A DNA stretch of 64,000 nucleotides from Clostridia bacterium (GTDB lineage Bacteria > Bacillota > Clostridia > Lutisporales > Lutisporaceae), in contig DASPIR010000008.1 of assembly GCA_035628995.1 (NCBI GenBank), positions 1 to 64,000 of the forward strand, written 5' to 3'. The position numbers and the translations under genes were made by a program. Numbering within the stretch: position 1 is the first letter of the stretch; each line of letters opens with the position of its first letter. The notes below the pieces were generated by a model. That model was given only the letters and a program-made list of their open reading frames with translations. It made no database searches and had not been told where the DNA came from. Of the stretch, positions 1-8,760 are shown in pieces.

Positions 1-246
<246 letters not shown>

Positions 247-400
247 AAAACAGGTTTTACACTTAGAAGTTCTCTTTTGTGGATCCCTTTGCGAGAGCAA
301 CGGGATGTAGCAAAAGTTCATAGAACATCTTAGTGGAAAACCGTAGAAGCTAACAAAACTTTACGATAATATGCAGTTTTGAAGGTACAACCTTCAATAA

Positions 401-517
401 TCTGGTGGCAATGACGGAGAGGTCACACCTGTTCCCATCCCGAACACAGAAGTTAAGCTCTCCAGTGTCGATGGTACTTGGACCGCAGGGTCCTGGGAGA
501 GTAGATCGCCGCCGGGT
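401..517 (+). rRNA. 5S ribosomal RNA
   Basis: The stretch carries the typical 5S landmarks: TCTGGTGGCAATG at the start, CCCATCCCGAACAC in the middle and a 3' strand near GATCGCCGCCGGG. Length is about 117 nt. The spacer from 23S (247-400) has no tRNA or ORF. Ends are accurate to a few bases. Confidence 0.95.
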
Positions 518-523
518 ATAGAT

Positions 524-599
524 TCCTCAATAGCTCAGTTGGTAGAGCATGCGGCTGTTAACCGCAGGGTCGCTGGTTCGAGTCCAGCTTGGGGAGCCA
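524..599 (+). tRNA. tRNA-Asn (anticodon GTT)
   Basis: The sequence folds as a cloverleaf: acceptor strand TCCTCAA (524-530) pairs with TTGGGGA near the 3' end; the D-arm is AGCTCAGTTGGTAGAGC; the anticodon loop CTGTTAA gives anticodon GTT; the T-arm holds GGTTCGAGTCC. The CCA end is encoded (597-599). It lies only a few bases after 5S, so it is probably co-transcribed with the rrn operon. Confidence 0.95.
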
Positions 600-620
600 A
601 TTTTTACAAATATAAAGAAA

Positions 621-661
621 TATGATGATTTATTAATTATAATAAATCATCATATTTTTTT
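621..661 (+). terminator. Rho-independent terminator of the rrn/tRNA operon
   Basis: A 14-bp perfect stem (621-634 with 641-654) with a 6-nt loop is followed by a T run. The stem is AT-rich. It sits just after tRNA-Asn. The rest of the gap to 915 shows no gene; only the AAGGAG ribosome binding site (900-905) of the next gene is recognisable. Confidence 0.75.
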
Positions 662-915
662 AATTTTCGGGCACTAGTATTTCTAAATCTTCATCTTTCT
701 ACATTTTTCTTGTTATTTCCAATGTGCTTTGTTAAAATATTATTGGGTTCGAGTTAAATCCAGCAAAATTATAGTAATATTTGTGTTGAGGATGGTGTAC
801 TTATAATCAGATAAATTTACCTGTACTTTAAAAGGTAGTTGACACAAATAATAATAATATTCAGGGCACTCTAGTTGAAGATAATAGCTAATAATTTATA
901 AAGGAGCACTATCTT

Positions 916-2091
916 ATGGCAGCAGGATATAAAAAGTACTTATTGTTTTTCGTTTTAGCAGCACTAATTTTTTCATATATAGGTATAAGACATCTCACGG
1001 TTTCCGCATTTTCAAGTGAAAAGAACATAAATGGGATTGAACCGGATAATTATTTATTGCAGCAAAGTCCCGATTGGGAGCTTATGAAGCATAGGGTGAA
1101 GGTAAAAGGCATCTATATGACCGGTAATACCGTCGGATATCAGGAAAGGTTCAATAAGCTGATAGATTTGATAAAGACTACCGAGATAAATGCTGTAGTA
1201 ATTGACGTGAAGGATGACGAAGGTCTGATGACTTACTCCAGCGAGCTTCCTGATGTGGAATTCACCGGAGCAAATAAGAACGTGAGGATCAAGGACATAA
1301 ATGCTGTAATGAAAGTCCTTCGGGAGAACAATATATATTCGATAGCTCGAATTGTTACCTTCAAGGATAGAAGAGCCGGCGACAAATACGCCAATCTGGC
1401 TGTGAAAAACACCAGCGGAGGAATATGGAGAGACAGGCACGGAATGTCATGGCTGAATCCTTACAATAGTGAATCCTGGGATTATATTGTCGACATTGCA
1501 GAAGAAGCTGCGACAAAAGGCTTTAATGAGGTACAGTTTGATTACGTCAGGTTTCCTACCGATGGGAACACAAAAATAATAGACTATGGCGCCAGTGCTG
1601 CGGGAAAGTCCAAGGCAGAGGCTATTGCGGAATTCCTTGCTTATGGAAGGGATAGACTTAGTAAAAGGGGAGTAGTAGTTTCAGCTGATGTTTTTGGACT
1701 TGTGACAACTGCTACAGATGATATGCGAATTGGTCAGCATCTTGAGTCAATTGCGAAGAGTGTTGATGTAATATGCCCGATGGTTTATCCGTCTCACTAT
1801 GGCAAAGGGAGCTATGGAGTAGCAGAGCCGGACTTTGAGCCTTATAAGATAGTGAACCGTAGTATGTCGGTTGCACAGGGAAGAGTAGATGCCATAAAGG
1901 ATGTGAGCAAAAAAGCGGTGCTAAGGCCATGGCTTCAAGACTTCACAGCCTCGTATCTCCCCAAATATCAACGGTATGGCGCTGCTGAAGTAAGAGCACA
2001 GATAAAAGCCACATATGATGCAGGTGCTGAGGAATGGCTGCTGTGGAATGCAGGCAACAAATTTACTGCAGGGGCATTGAACAAAGAATAG
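916..2091 (+). CDS. Putative glycoside hydrolase (DUF4015 family), membrane-anchored or secreted
   Basis: 391 residues. A hydrophobic N-terminal segment (about residues 8-25) acts as signal anchor or signal peptide, so the enzyme works outside the membrane. The remainder matches the DUF4015 TIM-barrel family of putative glycoside hydrolases: KGIYMTGNTVG near residue 65, a strand with VVIDVKDDEG, FDYVRFPTDG, the ADVFGL strand and the MVYPSHY motif. Acidic residues at strand ends (VKDDEG, QFDYVRF) are the likely catalytic set, by family analogy. The ATG is chosen from AAGGAG ten bases upstream. The gene stands alone between two terminators. The substrate is not known; the family is common in Firmicutes and is often called an uncharacterised cell-wall or polysaccharide hydrolase. 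Confidence 0.85.
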   Translation: MAAGYKKYLLFFVLAALIFSYIGIRHLTVSAFSSEKNINGIEPDNYLLQQSPDWELMKHRVKVKGIYMTGNTVGYQERFNKLIDLIKTTEINAVVIDVKDDEGLMTYSSELPDVEFTGANKNVRIKDINAVMKVLRENNIYSIARIVTFKDRRAGDKYANLAVKNTSGGIWRDRHGMSWLNPYNSESWDYIVDIAEEAATKGFNEVQFDYVRFPTDGNTKIIDYGASAAGKSKAEAIAEFLAYGRDRLSKRGVVVSADVFGLVTTATDDMRIGQHLESIAKSVDVICPMVYPSHYGKGSYGVAEPDFEPYKIVNRSMSVAQGRVDAIKDVSKKAVLRPWLQDFTASYLPKYQRYGAAEVRAQIKATYDAGAEEWLLWNAGNKFTAGALNKE

Positions 2092-2107
2092 TATAATTAA
2101 ATAAATA

Positions 2108-2145
2108 AAGGCTATATCAGATATTAGCATTTGATATAGCCTTTT
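2108..2145 (+). terminator. Rho-independent terminator
   Basis: A 12-bp stem AAGGCTATATCA / TGATATAGCCTT (2108-2119 with 2132-2143) with a 12-nt loop and a TT(T)TG tail follows the DUF4015 gene directly. Confidence 0.8.
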
Positions 2146-2204
2146 GTCGAAAAAATGACGATAAATATATTGAATAAGAATAGTATTATATTTTACCATA
2201 TGAT

Positions 2205-2218
2205 ACAATATATAGTGC
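2205..2218 (+). promoter_or_regulatory. Possible NrdR box upstream of nrdJ
   Basis: ACAATATATAGTGC lies about 50 bp before the nrdJ start. Its reverse strand, GCACTATATATTGT, fits the NrdR box pattern (ACAC-TATATA-TTGT type). NrdR is the general repressor of ribonucleotide reductase genes. The usual second tandem box is not clear here, so the call is tentative. Confidence 0.45.
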
Positions 2219-2267
2219 AAAGGGATACAGCAACATACAAAATATGGTTTGGAGGCGCTGATTAGCT

Positions 2268-5200
2268 ATGTTAACAAGCAACGCAATTAAAGTATTAGAA
2301 AAACGTTATCTGATAAAAGATGAAAATGGAAAAACAATTGAAACTCCTGAGCAGATGTTCAGAAGAGTTGCAAGTACTATAGCAGCTGCAGATAGTTTAT
2401 ACGACAAATCAGCTGACACTAAAGCAACTGAAGAAAAGTTTTACAAGCTGATGAGCAATCTTGAATTTGTACCTAATTCCCCGACATTGATGAATGCGGG
2501 CAGAGAGCTTGGACAGCTGTCTGCGTGCTTTGTGCTTCCGGTTGAGGATTCTATGGAGGGTATTTTTGATGCGATCAAGAATGCTGCAATGATACATAAA
2601 AGCGGCGGAGGAACTGGCTTCAGCTTCAGCCGACTAAGAAGCAAAGGTTCTACAGTAATGACAACCGGCGGTGTAGCATCAGGGCCTATAAGCTTCATGA
2701 AGGTTTTCAATGCCGCAACTGAAGCTGTGAAGCAGGGGGGAACCAGAAGAGGCGCCAATATGGGCATTCTTAGAGTGGATCACCCGGATATACTTGAATT
2801 TATACAGTGTAAGAAAGATAACAGCGATATAACTAATTTCAATATCAGTATTGCTATTACTGAGAAATTCATGGAAGCCGTAGAAAAAGGAGAAGACTAT
2901 GAGCTTGTTGATCCTGGCACCAAGAAGGCTGTAGGCAAGCTGAATGCAAAAGAGGTCTATGACCTGGTAGTAGATATGGCTTGGAATAATGGTGAGCCGG
3001 GAATCATATTCCTGGACAGGATAAATAGAGATAATGTAGTTCCTAGGCTTGGAGAAATTGAGAGCACCAATCCTTGCATAACTGGCGATTCATGGGTTCT
3101 TACGCAGTCAGGGCCTATGCAGGTCAATGATATTTTAGGCGAGCAGGTACAGCTTGCATTAAATGGTTCATATGCCAGGTCGGATGATAAAGGTTTTTTC
3201 AGAACCGGTACAAAAAATATAATTAAAATATGTACAGACAGGGGTTATGAGCTAAAGCTTACGAAGGATCATTTAGTAAGAATAGCAACAGACATAACAC
3301 GATTTAAGACTGATGAGGAATGGAAGGCAGCAGGGGATTTAAAGGCAGGAGATATAATCATCCTATCCAACAATAGAGGAATCAAATGGGAAGGAAAAGG
3401 AAATCTTGATGAAGGTTATCTATTAGGACTTCTGATAGGAGATGGAACCCTAAAGAAAGAAGGCGGCGTCATTTCCATATGGGGTAGTGACGAAGAGGCG
3501 GTATCCTTAATGAAAGCAGCAGGGGAAGCAGCTCATACATTACCACACCGTAGTGATTTTAAAGGCTTCCAGGCTATAATCAGTGACAGGGTAGAAAATA
3601 GGATGAAGCTTTCTGCACTTCGTGACCTTGCTGAGGCATATGGAGTTTTACCTGGCGATAAAAAGATTACTGAAGAAGTGGAAAAGGGAAGCTATGAATT
3701 CTACCAAGGATTTATAAGAGGAATGTTTGATACTGATGGGACAGTTGTAGGCACACAGGAAAAGGGCTTGTCTGTAAGGCTTTGGCAGAACGACCTGGGA
3801 ACTCTTAAAGCTATACAGAGAATGCTTGGTAGAATGGGAATAGCATCTACTGTATATAACAATCGCAAAGCAGAGGGTACTAAGCCTATGCCAGATGGCA
3901 AGGGCGGTTTGAAGGATTATAATGTAAAGGCTGGTCATGAGCTTGTTGTTGCTCAGGACAATTTGCATGTTTTTTATGAGATTATAGGCTTTAGCAGCAG
4001 CAAGAAGCAAAATCGCTTGAAGAATGGATTGAGCAATTATAAACGTGCTTTGAATAGGGAACGCTTTGTTGCTACTGTTACAGAAGCTATCGAATTGGGA
4101 GAAGCTGAAGTGTTTGATGTTCAGATTCCAGGGGTAAATGCCTTTGATGCTAATGGGATATATATACATAACTGTGGTGAACAACCGCTGCTCCCATATG
4201 AGTCCTGCAACCTGGGCTCAATAAATCTGATGAGCTGTTTAAAAAAGAATAAATCCAAAGCTGAAATAGATTACGGAAAGCTAGGCAGTATTGTTGATGA
4301 TTCAGTGCATTTTCTTGATAATGTAATAGATGTCAACAAGTATCCGCTTCCTATGGTCGATGAGATGACAAAGGGAACCAGGAAAATCGGTCTTGGCGTC
4401 ATGGGCTTTGCTGATATGCTTATTGAACTTGGTGTTCCTTATAATTCAGAGGAAGCTGTCAAAACAGCAGAAGACATAATGAAATTCATAAACGATAGGT
4501 CAAAAGAAACCTCGATAAAGCTGGCCGAAAAGAGAGGAACCTTCACATACTACGATGATAGTGTATTTAAAGAAAAGGGCCTTGCAATAAGGAATGCAAC
4601 AACTACAACCATAGCTCCCACCGGCACAATATCAATAATAGCCGGAGTTTCCAGCGGAATTGAGCCATTATTTGCACTTTCCTTTGTAAGGAATGTAATG
4701 GATAATGATGAACTTCCGGAGGTAAACCCTTTATTTGAAATCGTTGCCAAGGAAAGAGGCTTTTACAGCACTGAGCTGATGAAAGAAATAGCAGCTCATG
4801 GTACAATTCATGACATTAAAAGCATACCGGAGGATATAAGAAGGGTATTTGTAACTGCCCATGATATCGAACCGGAATGGCATATAAAGATACAGTCAGC
4901 CTTCCAAAGATATACGGATAATGCTGTATCCAAGACAGTTAACTTTTCAAATTCAGCCACCAAGGAAGATGTAAGCGGTGTTTACATGATGGCTTACAAG
5001 ATGGGCTGTAAGGGTGTAACAATATACAGGGATGGCAGCCGTGAGTCCCAGGTATTGAATATAGGCTCAGTCAATAAAGAGAAGAAGGAAGAGGCAGCAG
5101 TGACTGCTCCGGCACCTGAATCACTTGTCCCGAGGACTAGACCTGAAGTGACAATTGGGGTGACCGAAAAAGTCAAGATAGGCTGTGGTAATCTATATAT

Positions 5201-5705
5201 TACAGTAAACTCTGATGATAACGGAATCTGTGAGATATTCACAAACCTTGGAAGAGCAGGAGGTTGCCCAAGTCAGTCCGAAGCAACCAGCCGCCTTATC
5301 TCAATAGCCTTGAGGGCTGGGGTGGATATTAACGAGATAATAGAACAGCTCAGAGGTATCAGATGCCATTCTACATTGAGACAGAAGGATCTTAAAGTGC
5401 TATCCTGCCCCGATGCAATAGGCAGAGCCCTTGAGAAGTATATGAAGTTCAATATGGAGCATAAGGATATTAAGACGATGGATGAGCTTGCAGTGGAGAT
5501 TGAGGAGAGAGGAAGCTGCATAGGCAACTGTTCCCTCTGCGCAACACAGTGTCAGGCATCTGCTACTGCGGAAGACGAATTATCCTACAGCGCATTCCAG
5601 AGCTCCAACAACAAGCTGAAGAACTGCCCAGAGTGCGGCAGCCCAATACAGCACGAAGGCGGCTGCGTGATTTGTAGGAACTGCGGTTATTCGAAATGTA
5701 ACTAA
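2268..5705 (+). CDS. nrdJ: Vitamin B12-dependent (class II) ribonucleotide reductase with an intein
   Basis: The 1145-residue precursor contains an intein at residues 270-635, leaving a mature enzyme of 779 residues. It reduces ribonucleotides to deoxyribonucleotides using adenosylcobalamin and needs no oxygen. Visible parts: the first redox Cys in GQLSACFVLP (C87); the finger-loop motif NPC-GEQPLLPYESC, split by the intein; PTGTISIIAG in the barrel; a TSCPD domain (CPSQSEATSRL); and a C-terminal zinc ribbon (CPECG...CRNCG) with the Cys-rich tail that re-reduces the active site. The start ATG follows GGAGG by about ten bases. A possible NrdR box lies upstream. Class II enzymes with TSCPD tails are typical of Clostridia. 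The host gene reads without frameshift through the intein. Confidence 0.97.
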   Translation: MLTSNAIKVLEKRYLIKDENGKTIETPEQMFRRVASTIAAADSLYDKSADTKATEEKFYKLMSNLEFVPNSPTLMNAGRELGQLSACFVLPVEDSMEGIFDAIKNAAMIHKSGGGTGFSFSRLRSKGSTVMTTGGVASGPISFMKVFNAATEAVKQGGTRRGANMGILRVDHPDILEFIQCKKDNSDITNFNISIAITEKFMEAVEKGEDYELVDPGTKKAVGKLNAKEVYDLVVDMAWNNGEPGIIFLDRINRDNVVPRLGEIESTNPCITGDSWVLTQSGPMQVNDILGEQVQLALNGSYARSDDKGFFRTGTKNIIKICTDRGYELKLTKDHLVRIATDITRFKTDEEWKAAGDLKAGDIIILSNNRGIKWEGKGNLDEGYLLGLLIGDGTLKKEGGVISIWGSDEEAVSLMKAAGEAAHTLPHRSDFKGFQAIISDRVENRMKLSALRDLAEAYGVLPGDKKITEEVEKGSYEFYQGFIRGMFDTDGTVVGTQEKGLSVRLWQNDLGTLKAIQRMLGRMGIASTVYNNRKAEGTKPMPDGKGGLKDYNVKAGHELVVAQDNLHVFYEIIGFSSSKKQNRLKNGLSNYKRALNRERFVATVTEAIELGEAEVFDVQIPGVNAFDANGIYIHNCGEQPLLPYESCNLGSINLMSCLKKNKSKAEIDYGKLGSIVDDSVHFLDNVIDVNKYPLPMVDEMTKGTRKIGLGVMGFADMLIELGVPYNSEEAVKTAEDIMKFINDRSKETSIKLAEKRGTFTYYDDSVFKEKGLAIRNATTTTIAPTGTISIIAGVSSGIEPLFALSFVRNVMDNDELPEVNPLFEIVAKERGFYSTELMKEIAAHGTIHDIKSIPEDIRRVFVTAHDIEPEWHIKIQSAFQRYTDNAVSKTVNFSNSATKEDVSGVYMMAYKMGCKGVTIYRDGSRESQVLNIGSVNKEKKEEAAVTAPAPESLVPRTRPEVTIGVTEKVKIGCGNLYITVNSDDNGICEIFTNLGRAGGCPSQSEATSRLISIALRAGVDINEIIEQLRGIRCHSTLRQKDLKVLSCPDAIGRALEKYMKFNMEHKDIKTMDELAVEIEERGSCIGNCSLCATQCQASATAEDELSYSAFQSSNNKLKNCPECGSPIQHEGGCVICRNCGYSKCN
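3075..4172 (+). mobile_element. Intein with LAGLIDADG homing endonuclease, inside nrdJ
   Basis: The 366-residue in-frame insertion starts with Cys (CITGDSWVLT, block A) and ends in HN before Cys+1 (IYIHN then CGEQPL). Block B is TKDHLVRIAT, with its Thr and His. Two LAGLIDADG motifs, LLGLLIGDGTL and FIRGMFDTDGT, carry the acidic metal-binding residues, so the endonuclease may be active. The splice junctions are those of a class 1 intein. The insertion point is directly before the cysteine that carries the thiyl radical in class II RNRs, so the unspliced protein cannot be active. Boundaries follow from the conserved NPCGEQPLLPYES loop. Confidence 0.95.
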
Positions 5706-5774
5706 TACCTTAACATATTGCATATCTTATAAAGCATTGGTATTGCTGGATTTCTGAAAAAAATATTAAAATAA

Positions 5775-5809
5775 TTGCATTAAATGCGAGATAATTGAAT
5801 CTAATGCAA
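5775..5809. repeat. Left-end candidate recombinase site (two TTGCAT-N3-ATGCAA-like copies)
   Basis: TTGCATTAAATGCGA (5775-5789) and TTGAATCTAATGCAA (5795-5809) lie 20 bp apart between nrdJ and the recombinase operon. Each is a 15-bp inverted repeat of the form TTGCAT-3-ATGCAA with one change. ATCTAATGCAA (5799-5809) recurs exactly at 12774-12784 beyond the other end of the operon, in the same orientation. That fits an att or end site for the tyrosine recombinase, but is inferred from position and symmetry only. Confidence 0.5.
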
Positions 5810-5836
5810 TAGAACTTTACTTATGACTAAAAGATA

Positions 5837-5866
5837 AGAGTAGAATATTGTTATATTCTACTCTTT
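5837..5866. terminator. Bidirectional hairpin between nrdJ and the recombinase operon
   Basis: A perfect 12-bp stem AGAGTAGAATAT / ATATTCTACTCT (5837-5848 with 5853-5864) closes a TGTT loop and overlaps the last codons of the minus-strand gene. A short T stretch follows on the plus strand. It could end both nrdJ and the opposing operon. Confidence 0.55.
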
Positions 5867-8760
5867 ATTATTAGCTGTTCTTTTTCATATACAGTTAGCT
5901 TTTTTATTGATTTTTCCCGTTTAATTGCAGTTGATCTATCAGTATATAGTTCAGTATAGACTAGTTCAACTGGAGTACGGCTAGATGTGTATTTACAACC
6001 TACACCTTTCTGATGATTTTTATAACGCAACTCAATATTCTTGGTAGAGCCTGTGTAATAGCTTCCATCATTACACCTTAAAATATAAACAGTGAATGTT
6101 CCTTTTTGCGGGGATTCACTACTTTGTGTGTTGCTGCTATATGAACAGCTTTCTACTAGCATATTTGAGCAAGTGTCACTGGCAATCGTAGAATTACTAA
6201 TATTTAGTGCATTGTAGTATTGAATCACGGTACTTATACCAAGACCTAATCCTTGAATTATAACTGATGGTTGTGTGTTTGCATTTAATAAATAGTTTTT
6301 CATTGCATACGAAAAACCTTTCTTTACATTTAAATTATGTTTCTTGAGTATGCAACTAACTGATGCAGGATCGATAGGCTTATTGTGTATACCACCAGGT
6401 AACAGCCAGTCATTATCACCTCCCAAGGCTAGTTTGCAATTCCTTTCAAATTGTAAATACTCATCAACTATATTTGCAATAAAAGGATGTAAGGTAATCC
6501 AAACATTACGGACATATAAGGAGCCTTCACAATTTAATCTTTTGTAATCTGATAATTTAAGGTTTATCACTTCATAAGGCCTAACCCCATATAGTAGGAG
6601 CAATAAGCATATCATTTTTTCCTTGTTAGGTGTTGATGGTAAAGATAGTGATTCAAGTGAGGTGTAGTAGTCCAGTTCAAGAATACTAGTACTTGAATCT
6701 ACTGGAGTCTTAATATCTTTAAGCTTTTTAAACAATCTAATATTATGATTTAACCATATTATAAATTGATTGATTCCACATAAACAATGTTTGTTCTGGA
6801 GTAGAAATTCACTAATCAGCACATTGTTGACTTCACTAATATTCATTATATGTCCTTCTAAATACCTAATTAGAGCGCTAGTATTTCTGCAATAATTAAA
6901 ACATGTCTTTAAAGTAAACTTGTTCGCATAACCATGCTCTTTGTATCTTTTATGTGTTACATATAGAAAATTGGAATATTCTATGAATACCTCTGATAGA
7001 CTATTGTTTATGAGTTCTTTAGATAATTTATTTAAATACCTTTGGAATTTTATACTATCAATTAAAGGGGTAATAATGTTTTTACTTGTTAGGAAATTTA
7101 TTAATGTTGAATAGTGACTAATGCTCATTTCATTAATCAAGTTTTCAATTGAATCAAACGTGATATCATGAATCTCAGTACCTAAATTATCTAAAGTTAA
7201 GAAAATATATATGTGATTTAGAATGATAATATAAGCTGAAAATGATGTTCGGTATTTAAGCAATGTTATGAGATATTCGCTCAATAGATTTCTATAATTA
7301 TTATCTTTTAATATCACTGTTGTATTTTCTACAATTTCGACACTCTTTTTTTTATACCAACAGTTACTACAGAGTTGTTCGCTATGATAAAAATACTTTG
7401 TAATATTACCGCATTCACGGCATTTACCCTCCAACTTTCGATAACAGTTATGGCAAATGCTTTCGTTATTATCAGTTCTTGCAGCATATCCTTCCTTGTG
7501 ACAGATTGAGCAGATTTTTTTTGGCAAGTACAATCTGTCATAACAGCTTTGACAAATATCACTTCCATTTATTTGTTTTCTAATGATACCTTTAGATCCA
7601 CAGATTGTACATACCCTTTTAGGACGATAATAGCTATGATAGCAAGCATCGCATATCATCTTTTCACCATCGATTTTAGATATTCGTGTAAAATTGCCAC
7701 ATATAGCGCAGATATACTTAGGACGATATTTTATATTATAGCAGGAAGGACATATACTCTTACCATCAATTAGTAGTGCAGTACGGCCGACTATTCCGCA
7801 CTCTGAGCAGACTCTTTCAACATGATAATACTTAGCATAGCATTTGTAACATATGTAATCCTTTCCTATACGCTTTGCACTTCTTGATTCTTCATTACAA
7901 ATAAGGCAAATATGTGTTGGAGCATAATATGTTCTATAACATTTTTGACATACGCTATTCTCATTAATTTTCTTTACGATATGCCCATAACTTCCACACA
8001 ATGAACAATTCATTTTAGGTCTAAAAAATAAGTTATAGCATTTCGTACAATAATATTTATCATCAACTATCTTACGTACTATAGATAACTTTCCGCAATT
8101 ACTACAAATTTTTTGAGGTCTATACTTCTTTTCATAACAATGACTACAAACCAATGTATTATTAGCAATTATCTTCCATATAATTGCTATATTTCCGCAG
8201 ATACTACATTGTTTCTGTGGTTGAAAATATTTTCTGTAACAACTATAGCATATCTTCCCTTCATCAGAGTTCTTTGCAATGAAATCTGTAGCACCACATA
8301 AAATACACATAGCTTTTGGCCTGAAGTATTTATTATAACATGAAGAACAAACATCTTTATCATCAACCTGCATGGATATTTTTTTGAACTCATTACAAAC
8401 ATTACACTGTCTTCTCGGTCTATATAACTTGTTATAACATGAATTACATAGCGAGTCTGTACCATTTTTTTTCTTAATTATTGATAGCTCTCCGCATACT
8501 GAGCAGCATTGTTTTGGCCTGTAATATTTATCATAACAACTATGACAAATATTTTTTTCTCCTTCCACTTTCTGAACAGTCCTAAAATTTCCACAAACAC
8601 TACAGGTTTTTTTAGGCTGGTAATACTCAGAATAACACTTTTTACATACGTACTCGTTTTCTTTTACTTTCTTATATGGTTTAGAGAGATTTTTGCATAA
8701 GGCACAGTATGAAGATTTATTATTCAAATCTTCAGTTGAGTTCAATTTATCCATTAACAC
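5851..8760 (-). CDS. Zinc-ribbon array / degenerate tyrosine recombinase / GIY-YIG nuclease fusion
   Basis: 969 residues in three parts. Residues about 18-470 hold 14 tandem repeats of 32-34 residues, each CxxC-(17-19)-CxxC followed by an aromatic residue and a KYYRPK-like linker: an array of four-Cys zinc ribbons. Residues about 490-860 resemble a tyrosine recombinase: GVRPYEVINL gives the first catalytic Arg (R727) and QYYNALN a terminal Tyr (848/849), but the HxxR box reads as FSYAMKN with no His or Arg. Residues 887-969 are a GIY-YIG domain close to the YhbQ/UPF0213 type: VYIL (Y892), YYTGST, R912 and E949 in KREKSIKKL are all present. The start is a GTG six bases after AAGGAAG; it overlaps the preceding gene by 7 bp. 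The gene is last in a five-gene operon. The role is not known; I infer a DNA-binding partner of the element's recombinase with a nicking or cutting domain. Confidence 0.8.
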   Translation of the reverse strand: MLMDKLNSTEDLNNKSSYCALCKNLSKPYKKVKENEYVCKKCYSEYYQPKKTCSVCGNFRTVQKVEGEKNICHSCYDKYYRPKQCCSVCGELSIIKKKNGTDSLCNSCYNKLYRPRRQCNVCNEFKKISMQVDDKDVCSSCYNKYFRPKAMCILCGATDFIAKNSDEGKICYSCYRKYFQPQKQCSICGNIAIIWKIIANNTLVCSHCYEKKYRPQKICSNCGKLSIVRKIVDDKYYCTKCYNLFFRPKMNCSLCGSYGHIVKKINENSVCQKCYRTYYAPTHICLICNEESRSAKRIGKDYICYKCYAKYYHVERVCSECGIVGRTALLIDGKSICPSCYNIKYRPKYICAICGNFTRISKIDGEKMICDACYHSYYRPKRVCTICGSKGIIRKQINGSDICQSCYDRLYLPKKICSICHKEGYAARTDNNESICHNCYRKLEGKCRECGNITKYFYHSEQLCSNCWYKKKSVEIVENTTVILKDNNYRNLLSEYLITLLKYRTSFSAYIIILNHIYIFLTLDNLGTEIHDITFDSIENLINEMSISHYSTLINFLTSKNIITPLIDSIKFQRYLNKLSKELINNSLSEVFIEYSNFLYVTHKRYKEHGYANKFTLKTCFNYCRNTSALIRYLEGHIMNISEVNNVLISEFLLQNKHCLCGINQFIIWLNHNIRLFKKLKDIKTPVDSSTSILELDYYTSLESLSLPSTPNKEKMICLLLLLYGVRPYEVINLKLSDYKRLNCEGSLYVRNVWITLHPFIANIVDEYLQFERNCKLALGGDNDWLLPGGIHNKPIDPASVSCILKKHNLNVKKGFSYAMKNYLLNANTQPSVIIQGLGLGISTVIQYYNALNISNSTIASDTCSNMLVESCSYSSNTQSSESPQKGTFTVYILRCNDGSYYTGSTKNIELRYKNHQKGVGCKYTSSRTPVELVYTELYTDRSTAIKREKSIKKLTVYEKEQLIIKSRI

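Noticed and set aside
3648-4184. Long minus-strand ORF (178 aa) inside nrdJ
   Set aside because: It lies wholly opposite the intein, which has all splicing and endonuclease motifs; no ribosome site or recognisable protein.
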